Assembly (NCBI GenBank): GCA_020809425.1
Contig: JAGGDC010000001.1
Location: 1,054,001-1,118,000 of the forward strand
DNA length: 64,000 nt
Reading direction: 5' to 3'
Source of the DNA: Candidatus Synoicihabitans palmerolidicus
GTDB lineage: Bacteria; Verrucomicrobiota; Verrucomicrobiia; Opitutales; Opitutaceae
Shown here: positions 1 through 8,501 of the stretch, piece after piece
Layout of the letters: every line of letters starts with the position of its first letter
How positions within the stretch are numbered: the stretch's first letter is position 1
The notes under the pieces: model-generated
Databases searched by the model: none
What the model was told of the DNA's origin: nothing
Seen by the model: only the letters and a program-made list of their open reading frames with translations
Program-made: the position numbers and the translations under genes

Positions 1-221
1 ATCTGATGACCGGGTGTCACGCCTTTTAGTACGTCTTGACCGACGACTTGCTCGCGCACGTTTTCGACGAACTGTCGGGCTACCTTGAAATGGACGTCGG
101 CCGACAAGAGGGCAGTGCGCACCTCCTTGAGGGCGTCAGCCATGTTATCTTTGGTGAGCTTGCCAACACCACGCAGATTACGCAGCGCTAAGGAAAGTTT
201 GTCACTAAGAGTCTCGAACAT
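1..221 (-). CDS. ffh: Signal recognition particle protein Ffh, N-terminal part (runs off the window)
   Basis: Reading the minus strand from an ATG at 219-221 gives 73 uninterrupted residues beginning [18 protein letters not shown] and continuing with [16 protein letters not shown] and ALLSADV. This is the N-terminal four-helix bundle (N domain) of the SRP54/Ffh GTPase, which with 4.5S RNA targets nascent membrane proteins to FtsY. The GTPase G domain and methionine-rich M domain lie beyond the window edge. Recognition is from the conserved start and the [14 protein letters not shown] helix. It points away from the receiver gene on the same strand. Confidence 0.9.
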   Translation of the reverse strand, partial: MFETLSDKLSLALRNLRGVGKLTKDNMADALKEVRTALLSADVHFKVARQFVENVREQVVGQDVLKGVTPGHQ

Positions 222-303
222 ACAGAAACCACCCACCAAAGGATATTGCGGGGCGAATTCCAACTCTCAAAGCCGGAACAACGCAAATGGTCCCTGCACC
301 ACC

Positions 304-750
304 TCAACCTTGGGATCCAACTGCGACCTCGTCGCCTCCTTCGGTCCCGAGGGCCAAATCTATGCGCCGGTGCGGCACATCGGCTAATATTGATCCCACT
401 TTTTGCAGCATTTCCCTAGGGATGTAGGGCTTCAAAATATAATCGCTGGTTCCTTGTTTAATCATCTGGACCATGACCTCCCGGTCCTTGTTGGCACTGC
501 AGATGAGCACCTTAAGACTGGAAGTTTGTCGGTCGGAACGAACTCGTCGCAGCAGATCCAATCCACTGCCGTTGGGGATGCGTAAGTCCGTGATCAGTAG
601 ATCGTAGCGATCGATTTCCGGGTCGGTCAGTTTCCACCAGGCAAAGGCTGCACTGTCTACGACTTCGAAGTGCCATTCGGGTTTCAAACGAAACATCTCC
701 ACCATCACTTGCTGGGAGGTGGGATCATCTTCAGCGGCTAAAATTCTCAT
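304..750 (-). CDS. Stand-alone response-regulator receiver protein (CheY-like)
   Basis: The 148-residue protein is essentially one REC domain. Visible landmarks are the acidic pair D8/D9 in LAAEDDPT, the phosphoacceptor D55 in ITDLRIPNGSG, the switch serine S85 in ICSANK and the conserved K107 in YILKPY. No output domain follows, only about 25 tail residues. It would be phosphorylated by a partner histidine kinase, which is not evident nearby. It lies upstream of ffh on the same strand with an 82-base gap. Its own upstream region ends about 110 bases away at IS copy A. Function beyond phosphoryl signalling is unknown. Confidence 0.88.
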   Translation of the reverse strand: MRILAAEDDPTSQQVMVEMFRLKPEWHFEVVDSAAFAWWKLTDPEIDRYDLLITDLRIPNGSGLDLLRRVRSDRQTSSLKVLICSANKDREVMVQMIKQGTSDYILKPYIPREMLQKVGSILADVPHRRIDLALGTEGGDEVAVGSQG

Positions 751-862
751 GATCTGGTCGGCGCTCGGGCCACTTGCTTTTATCGACCGCTCCGAGGCGC
801 TTTTTAGCTGATTATTTTTGCGTCCCCTTCCTGATGAAAAGGGTGTTCGTGCCTCCTATAGG

Positions 863-2781
863 CATGGTCTTTTGTTTTAGGAATGGGAACGGATGGCGCG
901 CAGGGAGATATGCGTGGAATGTTGGCAGAATTCGAAGACGTGCGGCAGGGGCCGCTCGGGCCAGTGTTGGGCGCAGACGCGCAGCAGGACGCTGCGCAAG
1001 AGGGCGAGGCTGGCCAGAGGGCGTTGACGCTGCGGGTACGCGAGTGGTCTTCGCGCCAGCAGGCGTCGCGGCGCCAGTGGTTGCGGATCTCCCTCCGCCC
1101 CAGTGCCCGCGGATCAAGGCGAGCATTTGCGCAGGGCTGCGTTCTGCGGGTGCCAGGCTGCGGGCGTAGGCGCGTTGCTCGCAACTTTCGGTGAGGTCGC
1201 GTTTTCGCACCGTGGTTTTGTCCACGAGCACCAGGCTGCGCAGCCCGGGGTAGTCGGCTTGCGAGGGCGTGGCCACCACCACGGACACCCGCCAGGTGGT
1301 CACGCGGCCCCGACTCGGATCGGTCAGCTCAAAAAAGGGGGGTGGAACGGTCCGGGCGCGCTGGACCAGCGCGCTCAGCTGGGGTTGGTTGCCTTTGATC
1401 TGGAGCACATACTCGCCGCCTTTTCCCACGATGGTGCGGGCCTGCTCGCGGGTGGCGTGCAAGGCGTCGCCGGTGTGACGATCTGCTCGTCCAACGACGC
1501 GGCGGCCAACACCTCACCGGCGCGGGCCTGTTCACTGCGCGGGGTGTTTTCCTTTTGATCGACGATGGCCATGGCAACCGGCGCACCGGTGTCGGCCTCG
1601 ACCAGGCTAAGCACCCCGACCGCGTCGCGGATAAACTTTCCGTCCAGGGCGAGCGCTCCGGGCAGGGCACCGGCGTGGGCTGTGAGCCAGCGGTTGTGAG
1701 GGCCTGGGCCAAGGCCTCCGGATCGAGCCGGGTGAGCACGTCGTAAAACACGCTGTAACTGGGGGCCAGGCGGACCTTTGTGCCGGCCTCACGGGGCAGG
1801 GCCAGGGCGAAGTGCTGGTCTTGGTCGAGCAGGTTGGCCATACGAGCGATCGACGCGATGTCGCGCCGGCCGGCCGGCAGCGCGAGCGCCACGATGCCAA
1901 GAACCGGACCGATCTTGAAGCGGGTGTTTTTGGCGCGCGGATCGGGCACGCCGCACAGGGCCTCCAACAGAGAGGGCAACTGGCCGTTTTGAGCGGCAGG
2001 GTGCCGGTGGGCGCGCGGCGCAGTCCCGCCCGGCAGTCCTCGGGCAAAGCGGGGTCGGGGGCGCTCAGCAGGACCTTGGCCGAGGGGTGCAGGGGCCGCA
2101 GCAGCCACAGGTGCTATGGGTTGGCCGTGCTCGCGGTAAAAGTCGCCTCGGTGCCGTTCGTAACCCTGGCTGGTCCCGACCGGCTCCCACGCGGAGGCCT
2201 TGTAGCACGTGCCTTGGTAGGCCTCCGGGTCGGTGAAGGTCTTCGGTTAGCAGCGGCCGATAGCCGAAGCGTTCCTGCCAATGGCCCGGCAACGTGCGCA
2301 CGGCCGCCGCGAGCACCTGGGAGGCGAAATTGGGCTCCTCGCCGCGCTTGGTGAGCAGTAGAAAGCGGCGGTTTTGCACCACCAGGGAAAGCCGCTCGAC
2401 CCGGCGGGTCGCATCCCAGCCCACCCACCGGTCCCGGTCCTGGAGCGCGTAGCAGGCCGGACCCCACGCCAGCAGCGCCACACCGCCCGCCCCCCTCTTT
2501 CGACAATCTGGCGCAGGTAATCGCCCACCGGATGCCCGGATCCCAAGTAGTGCCGCTCGTGCAGCTGCGCGTCGAACCACTCCTGCTCGGCCGCAGTGGC
2601 CATGCGCACCTCCACGTTTCGATCCCAGTGCTTCTGCTCCGGGGTTGCGTTCGTCGCTTCCCTTTCCGTTTCACCTTTAGACTTCATCCCACTGAAACAG
2701 ATCGAAAATCGTCCAAATGGTCTAGCTCAAAGTTACACCGCTGACCTTCAATCACTTCACCCGTCACGGGAAAAGACCATG
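863..2781 (-). mobile_element. IS copy A: DruA/DUF4338-ISAs1 fusion element
   Basis: The element is bounded by the inverted repeat CATGGTCTTTT, starting at 863 and read in reverse (AAAAGACCATG) ending at 2781. A near-identical copy lies at 20314-22229 with the same ends, which fixes the boundaries. The single long gene inside is on the minus strand and damaged. No direct target duplication is seen: the outer 8 bases are CCTATAGG on the left and TAACAACG on the right, although ISAs1-group elements normally leave about 8-10 bases. This suggests rearrangement after insertion. The right end is 73 bases upstream of argF. Confidence 0.85.
877..2687 (-). pseudogene. Fused DUF4338 (DruA-like) and ISAs1-family transposase, frameshifted (copy A)
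   Basis: The start is ATG 2685-2687 and the stop TAA 877-879. Reassembled across frames, the N-terminal ~300 codons match DUF4338/DruA: AEQEWFDAQLHERHYLGSG, WVGWD.TRR, FGYRPLL, then TFTDPEAYQGTCYKASAW. The rest is an ISAs1-like DDE transposase: DPRAKNTRFKIGPVLGIVAL, ALDGKFIRDA with catalytic Asp at 1642-1644, IKGNQPQLSALV, ALIRGHWG. Frame breaks occur in the six-G run near 2490, near 2240 after GYRPLL, near 1475 after DEQIVT, and elsewhere. The G-run and DEQIVT lesions are shared with copy B. Confidence 0.8.
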
Positions 2782-2854
2782 TAACAACGTGGGCGGAGCG
2801 GGCTTTTACACTGGTAGCGCCGAGTATCTTTTGGCACACTGACAGTTTTTCCTC

Positions 2855-3802
2855 ATGAAGCACTTCCTTAAAGAAACCGACCTGCAGTCCCATCAAGTGG
2901 CTGAGGTGTTTGCGTTGGCTCGGGACTTCAAGGCTAAAGGCGGACGGCATACGCCGCCGGTGCTCGCCAACCAGACTTGGGCTTTGCTGTTTTTCAAATC
3001 AAGTACACGCACGCGGGTATCGTTTGAGGTCGGTATTCATGAGCTGGGAGGGAATCCGCTGTTCTTGAACCGCAACGATATTCAATTGGGGCGAGGCGAA
3101 TCGATCGAAGACACGGCCAAAGTGTTGTCGAGATTTGTGCATGGTCTGATCGTGCGGACTTATGATCACAGTGACGTGGAGCGGTTGGCGGCGGCCGGCT
3201 CCATCCCGGTGATCAACGCGTTGACCGGTTTTTTGCATCCCTGCCAAATCTACACCGATGCGTTCACGATGGCGGAACGCTGGGCGCCCAAGGGCGGGGA
3301 TTTGTTGGGTTCGTTGAAAGGCCGGAAAATCGCGTTTTTGGGGGATACGGCCTGCAACATGGCGAACTCCTGGGTGTTGGGGGCCGGCTTGTTCGGGATG
3401 CATGTGGCGTTGGCGGGCCCGGCGGGATTCGAGCCGATGGCCGAATTTTTGGCTTTGGCGCAGAAGGAAGGGTTTGGTGATGCGTATTCCTTCACGACCG
3501 ATCCCATGGAGGCGGTGAAAGACGCCGATGTAGTTTACACGGACGTATGGGTGAGCATGGGGATGGAGGACGACGCCAAGGAACGTTTGGTGCAGATGGC
3601 ACCCTACCAAGTCACGGAAGAACTGCTGGGAGCAGCGAAGCCGGATGCGCTATTCATGCACTGTTTGCCGGCTCATGCGGGGAAAGAAGTGACACAGGGC
3701 GTACTGGACGACCCCCGTTGCATCATTTTTGATCAGGCAGAGAATCGTTTGCATACACAGAAGGCGATCATGGCCGTGCTGGCCCAGCAGGCACGCGCTT
3801 AG
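2855..3802 (+). CDS. argF: Ornithine carbamoyltransferase
   Basis: The 315-residue enzyme transfers the carbamoyl group from carbamoyl phosphate to ornithine to give citrulline. The carbamoyl-phosphate site SSTRTR is at residues 49-54, HPCQ at 128-131, and the ornithine-side HCLPAH motif at 269-274. Length is normal for a cytosolic trimer subunit. The ATG at 2855 gives the canonical N-terminus MKHFLKETDL. argG follows 138 bases downstream on the same strand, so citrulline production and use are adjacent. Its leader begins only 73 bases after the end of IS copy A, so native upstream control may have been replaced or separated. Confidence 0.97.
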   Translation: MKHFLKETDLQSHQVAEVFALARDFKAKGGRHTPPVLANQTWALLFFKSSTRTRVSFEVGIHELGGNPLFLNRNDIQLGRGESIEDTAKVLSRFVHGLIVRTYDHSDVERLAAAGSIPVINALTGFLHPCQIYTDAFTMAERWAPKGGDLLGSLKGRKIAFLGDTACNMANSWVLGAGLFGMHVALAGPAGFEPMAEFLALAQKEGFGDAYSFTTDPMEAVKDADVVYTDVWVSMGMEDDAKERLVQMAPYQVTEELLGAAKPDALFMHCLPAHAGKEVTQGVLDDPRCIIFDQAENRLHTQKAIMAVLAQQARA

Positions 3803-3912
3803 ATTTAGTGAGGGGAGACGCTGGCTGGGCCCAGATTACGGAGGTTCATCCTCGCAACTACTTGAATCATAAGTGCCCAGATCGGCCGGTTTTGTTTTGC
3901 GGGTGGAGCTGA

Positions 3913-3919
3913 AGGAGGT
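3913..3919 (+). promoter_or_regulatory. Perfect Shine-Dalgarno sequence unusually far from the argG start
   Basis: AGGAGGT is an ideal Shine-Dalgarno sequence, but it ends 21 bases before the argG ATG at 3941. No ATG, GTG or TTG occurs at the usual 5-9 base spacing after it. Either a local fold brings it nearer or it is not the working site. Confidence 0.4.
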
Positions 3920-3940
3920 AGAATCACCTTTCTCTAACTT

Positions 3941-5167
3941 ATGAAAATTGTCCTCGCATACTCGGGTGGTCTCGACACTTCGGTCATCGTCAAATGGCTC
4001 AAGGAAACTTACGGAGCTGAAATTATTACTTTCGCGGCTGATGTTGGTCAGGAGGAGGAGCTCAAGGGATTGAGCGCCAAAGCGCGCAAGACGGGGGCCT
4101 CCAAGCACTATACGCTCAACCTCGTTGAAGAGTTCGCCCGAGAGTACATATATCCCATGATTCGCGCCAATGCGATTTACGAAGGGCAGTATTATTTGGG
4201 CACTTCGATTGCGCGTCCCTTGATTGCCAAGGCGCAGGTGGAAATCGCTCGTAAGGAAAATGCGGATACGGTGGCGCACGGCTCAACGGGCAAGGGGAAT
4301 GATCAATGCCGATTTGAACTGAGCTACATGGCGTTGGCGCCCGATTTGGGAATCATTGCTCCGTGGAAAATGGACAATTACCGGGAAGCTTTTCCAGGCC
4401 GCACGGAGATGATCGACTATTGCCGGGAGCATAAAATTCCGGTCGAAGCCTCGGCCTCCAAGCCGTATTCGATGGACCGCAATCTTCTGCATATTTCCTA
4501 CGAGGCCGGTATTTTGGAAGATCCGTGGTTTGATCCCACCACCGACGAGAACAAGGCGATGTTCAAATTGTCCGTGTCCCCGGAGGACGCTCCAGATAAG
4601 GCGGAGTATGTGGAGCTCGACTTTGAGAAGGGCGACTGCGTGCGGGTCAACGGTCGGAAGATGACTCCGGGCAAGGTGCTCAAAACATTGAATGCGTTGG
4701 GTGGCAAACACGGCGTGGGGCGAGTCGATATCGTGGAAAATCGGTTTGTGGGTATGAAGTCCCGCGGAGTCTATGAGACGCCTGGTGATACGATTCTCAT
4801 GCATGGTCATCGGCAGGTGGAGGCGCTCACGATGGATTGCGATTTGATGCATTTGCGCGACGAACTCATGCCGCGTTACGCCAAGTTGATCTACAATGGT
4901 TTCTGGTTCGCGCCGGAGCGGGAGGCGTTGCAGGCCCTGATTGACGAGAGCCAGAAATTTGTGACGGGCAAGGTGCGGTTGAAGCTCTACAAGGGCAACG
5001 TCATCACTTGTGGCAGCAAGTCGAAGTATTCGCTCTACGATGAGAACATCGCGTCGATGGAAGGGGTGCAGAGTTGGTATAACCAGAGTGATGCCACTGG
5101 GTTCATCAGGTTGAATGGGTTGCGCCTGCGGGCGCGGGCGATGTCGCAGGGCGGTCCGAAGGTCTAG
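3941..5167 (+). CDS. argG: Argininosuccinate synthase
   Basis: The enzyme joins citrulline and aspartate using ATP to make argininosuccinate. The 408-residue protein opens with the N-type ATP pyrophosphatase P-loop AYSGGLDTS at residues 6-14 and carries [10 protein letters not shown], typical of the citrulline/aspartate site. Length is normal for the family (about 400). The ORF is uninterrupted. It follows argF and is closed by a strong terminator at 5192. argH is not in the window, so the last step to arginine must be encoded elsewhere. Confidence 0.97.
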   Translation: MKIVLAYSGGLDTSVIVKWLKETYGAEIITFAADVGQEEELKGLSAKARKTGASKHYTLNLVEEFAREYIYPMIRANAIYEGQYYLGTSIARPLIAKAQVEIARKENADTVAHGSTGKGNDQCRFELSYMALAPDLGIIAPWKMDNYREAFPGRTEMIDYCREHKIPVEASASKPYSMDRNLLHISYEAGILEDPWFDPTTDENKAMFKLSVSPEDAPDKAEYVELDFEKGDCVRVNGRKMTPGKVLKTLNALGGKHGVGRVDIVENRFVGMKSRGVYETPGDTILMHGHRQVEALTMDCDLMHLRDELMPRYAKLIYNGFWFAPEREALQALIDESQKFVTGKVRLKLYKGNVITCGSKSKYSLYDENIASMEGVQSWYNQSDATGFIRLNGLRLRARAMSQGGPKV

Positions 5168-5191
5168 TTTCTGTTGATTCGAATTTATCGA

Positions 5192-5221
5192 GACCGCGCT
5201 TCTTCGGAGGCGCGGTTTTTT
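5192..5221 (+). terminator. Intrinsic terminator after argG
   Basis: ACCGCGCTTC and GAGGCGCGGT flank a TTCG loop, giving a ten-pair stem closed as C(UUCG)G and followed by a run of T to 5221. It starts 24 bases after the argG stop. Confidence 0.93.
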
Positions 5222-5431
5222 GTGCGTTGCGTTCCTGATGCAGCGAAAGGGCCGTGTGGCGTATCAAACTCGTTCTCAAATTCTTACCATGGGCAAACCA
5301 GTGAGGATGGCGGGACGAGCTGGATCTTCACATTTGACGGACTTTACCTATCTCGTGAGGCCGGAATCGAGGTGGGAGGTTCTTGAAATTTGCGCGGGAC
5401 AAAGTAGGCGTTTCTGCGCTAGTTTGGTCCC

Positions 5432-5884
5432 ATGAGTCCGTTATCTACCCTTCCTGCGGTTTCTCGCAATTGGCTTTGGGTGGGTATGCTTTTTTGGTCG
5501 GCAGGTCTATTCGCAGCGGACCCGGAAGTAGACTTGGCGGAGGTGTTGCCGGGACGATGGCAGATGATAGACGAAACACCGTCGCTGATGCATCCGTCGA
5601 ATTCAGAGAATTTTACGGTAATTCGGGTAAGTGCGGGTGAGTCCCAGTGGGCCGATGGTGCGTTTTATATCAAGTGGCCGGGCAAATCCCGGCCGGAACG
5701 CGGCTACTACAGTGTGAAGACAGGGCGAGTGTGGCTGACTACGTATCGCTGGGTGAATAACAAGGAAATGCGGATCGAATATCATGGCGTCATCAAGACG
5801 GACGGCGGGATCTCATGGGACGGCACGGGCGCGACCACGCGCGGTGGTAAGTTCACCTGGCCGTTTGTGGCGAAGAAACTGTGA
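5432..5884 (+). CDS. Small predicted secreted protein, unknown function
   Basis: The 150-residue product has a signal-peptide-like start: R12, hydrophobic WLWVGMLFWSAGLFA, and likely cleavage at about residue 28-29 before DPEV. The mature part contains GRWQMIDETPS, an FTVIR strand, WPGKSRPERGYY and WDGTGATTRGGKFTW. This looks like a small beta-rich lipocalin-like or DUF-type fold, but I do not recognise a family. No transmembrane segment follows. It is convergent with the Mla cluster, 23 bases before the mlaD stop. Confidence 0.6.
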   Translation: MSPLSTLPAVSRNWLWVGMLFWSAGLFAADPEVDLAEVLPGRWQMIDETPSLMHPSNSENFTVIRVSAGESQWADGAFYIKWPGKSRPERGYYSVKTGRVWLTTYRWVNNKEMRIEYHGVIKTDGGISWDGTGATTRGGKFTWPFVAKKL

Positions 5885-5907
5885 GCCTGGCGCTCCCCGG
5901 CGAGGGA

Positions 5908-6894
5908 TCAGAACAACGAATTGGCAGCGACTCCCACGACGGTGATTGGCCCTTGGTCGGCCAAACCATCCACCGCACGATTTACTTTCTGCACGGCGTT
6001 TTGAGCTTCGATGAAGAGGCTATCGTCGTTGATGAGTCGACCGAGAGTGCCCTCGCCTTGGTTTAGCTTTTGGGAAAGCTCGACCAGATTTTGCGAAGTG
6101 AGACGGATATTTTCACCGATGGAATCATCGTAGAGCAAAGTGCCAATCGTGCCTTCGCCGCTCTTAGCCTGGTCGATCAAGGCCTGCGCACTGGTCATGA
6201 ACGTGCGAGCTTCGGTGGCGGCCCCTCGGATTTCTTCGATCGCGGCGGCGAGTTCGGTGTAGCCTGAATCATCGGAAAGCAGTTTCCCGAGGGTGCCTTC
6301 GCCGTCTCGCAGCCGTGTGGTGACGATCTCGAGGTTGCTGGTGATCGTTTCGATTTTGAGGCGATTTTCGTCCACGATAGCGTTGAGTTTACCGGACGTG
6401 CCATCACCGGAGTCGGAGTCCCCCATGGCGCCGGAGAACTGGCTCAGGGCCTGTTCTACTTTGCGACCGATTTCCCCGACTTGGGATACAATGGTGTTGA
6501 GGTCCGGGGTGTCTTCGGAACGCATAACGTTGCCCGGCTCGAGCGGAGGAGCTGATTCATTGCCCAAAGTGAGGGCAACGTAGTTGCTGCCCAGTAATCC
6601 GGACATGGCGATGGTGGCCACGGCGTCGGCCGGGACTGCGATGGTGTTGGAAATCTGGAGTTGGGCTTCGGCAAACCGGCCGTTGAGGCGAGTTGCCTTT
6701 ACGACGCCGACGCCGGCCATGCGAACTTCGTCACCGGATTTCAATTCTTTGATACTAGCGAAACGAGCGGTGAGTTCGTAGGACTGTTTGGCGTCGAGGG
6801 AATTTCCGTTGAGGGATTCGAATGTCACCCAAATCAGGGCGAGACCGAGTAGGGAGAACAGATCGCCGCGGGCGGATATTTGTGCGTTGTTTAT
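5908..6894 (-). CDS. mlaD: MCE-domain substrate-binding protein (MlaD-like), start codon apparently lost
   Basis: The open frame encodes an N-terminal membrane anchor (LFSLLGLALIWVTF) followed by an MCE domain (YELTARF, GDEVRMAGVGVVKA, then SGLLGSNYVALTLG). A long helical tail carries repeats of the form GEGTLGKLL..DD, GEGTIGTLLYDD and GEGTLGRLINDD. MCE proteins bridge lipids between membranes in Mla transport. The expected start lies where the upstream ATPase ends: 6891-6894 reads ATAA on the minus strand where an ATGA overlap would be normal. The first codon is therefore ATA. The next candidate is GTG at 6826-6828, but it would remove the anchor. The coding body has no stop. Confidence 0.85.
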   Translation of the reverse strand: MNNAQISARGDLFSLLGLALIWVTFESLNGNSLDAKQSYELTARFASIKELKSGDEVRMAGVGVVKATRLNGRFAEAQLQISNTIAVPADAVATIAMSGLLGSNYVALTLGNESAPPLEPGNVMRSEDTPDLNTIVSQVGEIGRKVEQALSQFSGAMGDSDSGDGTSGKLNAIVDENRLKIETITSNLEIVTTRLRDGEGTLGKLLSDDSGYTELAAAIEEIRGAATEARTFMTSAQALIDQAKSGEGTIGTLLYDDSIGENIRLTSQNLVELSQKLNQGEGTLGRLINDDSLFIEAQNAVQKVNRAVDGLADQGPITVVGVAANSLF

Positions 6895-7694
6895 GATGAG
6901 ACCGCCAAGTTTTTGAAGCGAGGGTTGCGGACATCGATCCGCGGGTGAAGAAATTCGGTGACGATGGGGTTTGATGATGCGCGTAGCTCGTCGGGTGTCG
7001 CGATGATGGCGGTGCGGCCCTGGTGGAGTAGGGCGACGCGATCGGCGATGGTGAGGGAAAGGTCACGATCGTGGGAAACGACAATACTGGTCACGGCATA
7101 TTCTTCCCGCAGCGTGCCGATGATTTCCGCGATCGTGGCGGACATAACGGGATCCAGTTCTGATGTCGGTTCATCGTAGAGGAGTACGTGAGGTTCCATC
7201 ACGAGGGCGCGGGCCATGGTGACGCGTTTGCGCATGCCTCCGGAGAGTTGGGAGGGCATTTTTTGAGCCGCGTGTTCAATGGATAGAATACGTAGGGCCC
7301 GCATGACGCGTTCGTGGATATCGGCCTTTGCGCACAGGTTGTGTTCCAGCGGATAGAGAGGGAGATTGTCGTAGACGGAGAGAGAATTGAGCAGCGCGCC
7401 GGATTGAAACACCAATGCCAAGGCGAAGCGGTTGCGGGTTTCCGGCTGAGTCGGATCGTGGCCATTAATATCGATCTTACCGGCGGTGGGGATTTCCAGG
7501 CCGGCGATGTGGCGCAGCACATACTTACCGGAACCGCTAGGACCCATGATGACAAAAATTTCGCAGGGGTGGACCTGGAAGGAGATGTCTTCGAGCACGG
7601 TTTGGGAGCCGTATTTTTTGGTGACTCCCTCAATATTGACACCGACAGGATTGCGATCCTGACGCGGGGGAAAGTGTGGACGAGTCAAGGGCAT
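6891..7694 (-). CDS. mlaF: MlaF-like ABC transporter ATPase with damaged Walker A
   Basis: The 267-residue ATPase should power the Mla lipid transporter. Visible are the Q-loop VFQSGALL (about 95-102), signature LSGGM (150-154), Walker B LLYDEP (D174/E175) and VVSHD. Walker A reads GPSGSGK at 51-57 and then Y58-V-L-R instead of the usual S-V-L-L-R. The Mg-binding Ser is Tyr and one Leu codon is missing. The D-loop also has S-E-L-D where S-G-L-D is usual. The frame is open, but ATP hydrolysis is probably lost. It sits between broken mlaE (6 bases upstream) and mlaD (ATAA overlap). Confidence 0.87.
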   Translation of the reverse strand: MPLTRPHFPPRQDRNPVGVNIEGVTKKYGSQTVLEDISFQVHPCEIFVIMGPSGSGKYVLRHIAGLEIPTAGKIDINGHDPTQPETRNRFALALVFQSGALLNSLSVYDNLPLYPLEHNLCAKADIHERVMRALRILSIEHAAQKMPSQLSGGMRKRVTMARALVMEPHVLLYDEPTSELDPVMSATIAEIIGTLREEYAVTSIVVSHDRDLSLTIADRVALLHQGRTAIIATPDELRASSNPIVTEFLHPRIDVRNPRFKNLAVSS

Positions 7695-7700
7695 GACGGG

Positions 7701-8430
7701 TTAGGCGAGGACCTTGGTGATGAAGTAATCCAGAGTGAGAATAGCGATGAGGGAGAGCATCACGGACTTGGTCACGGCGAGGCCGATTTCCCGAGGCCCC
7801 CCCTTGGGTGCGCAGGCCGGTATTGCAGGCGATGATGGTGATCACGAAACCAAAAATTTCGGCCTTGATGATGCCGTCGAGGACGTCCTTGGCGGAAACG
7901 TATTGCTGGAGGGCACGGAAGAATTAGGCACCTGAAATACCGATAAAGTCCACATATTCACAGACGACGGCCCCTCCGAACCAGCCGATTAAATTGCTCA
8001 GAATAGTGAGAACGAGCAGGCGTTCCGGGGGAATGTTCATCGTCACCAATGCATCGATCTAGGAATTCACTTTCATGGATGCCAATTCAGCGGTGGTGGC
8101 ACTGCCCACGCGCCCAGCGAGCAAGATGGCTACCATGACCGGGCCCGAGTTCACGGGCTATGGATTCGACGACGAGGGCGCCGATGAGTTCCTTGGCCCC
8201 ATATTCGCGGAAGCTGATTCCTGCTTGGAGCGCCAGAACGGCACCGATGAAGAAGCACAAAACGCCGACGATGGGCAGGGAAGTGTAGCCCGCGAGGAAG
8301 CCCTGTTTGGCGGTGCGCTTCAGGATACGCGGTGCGGCAGGAAGCATGACAAAGGCGCGTCACGTCATCACGAGACCGCTGCCGAAGGCGTCGAGAAAGT
8401 TGTGAATACTTTGCAGCGGGAGTAAGCGGT
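7701..8430 (-). pseudogene. mlaE: MlaE-like permease, broken by frameshifts and stops
   Basis: Fragments match the MlaE permease: GVLCFFIGAVLALQAGISFREYGAKELIGALV, then ELGP-VMVAILLAGRVGSA, MKVNS*IDAL, ITIIACNTGLRTQGGA, and a final EIGLAVTKSVMLSLIAILTLDYFITKVLA ending in TAA at 7701-7703. The breaks are one extra G after ARELGP near 8145, a TAG where Gln is expected near 8060, at least one further stop near 7925, and an extra base in a seven-G run near 7800. The 5' end near 8430 is approximate and also shows an in-frame TGA. This is the first gene of a mlaE-F-D operon. Confidence 0.82.
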
Positions 8431-8501
8431 CGCGACTACAGAAGGATCAGCAGCAGATTGTCCAAAGTAAGGGCGCCAGACTCGGGTGCTGGGGGTGCGT
8501 T

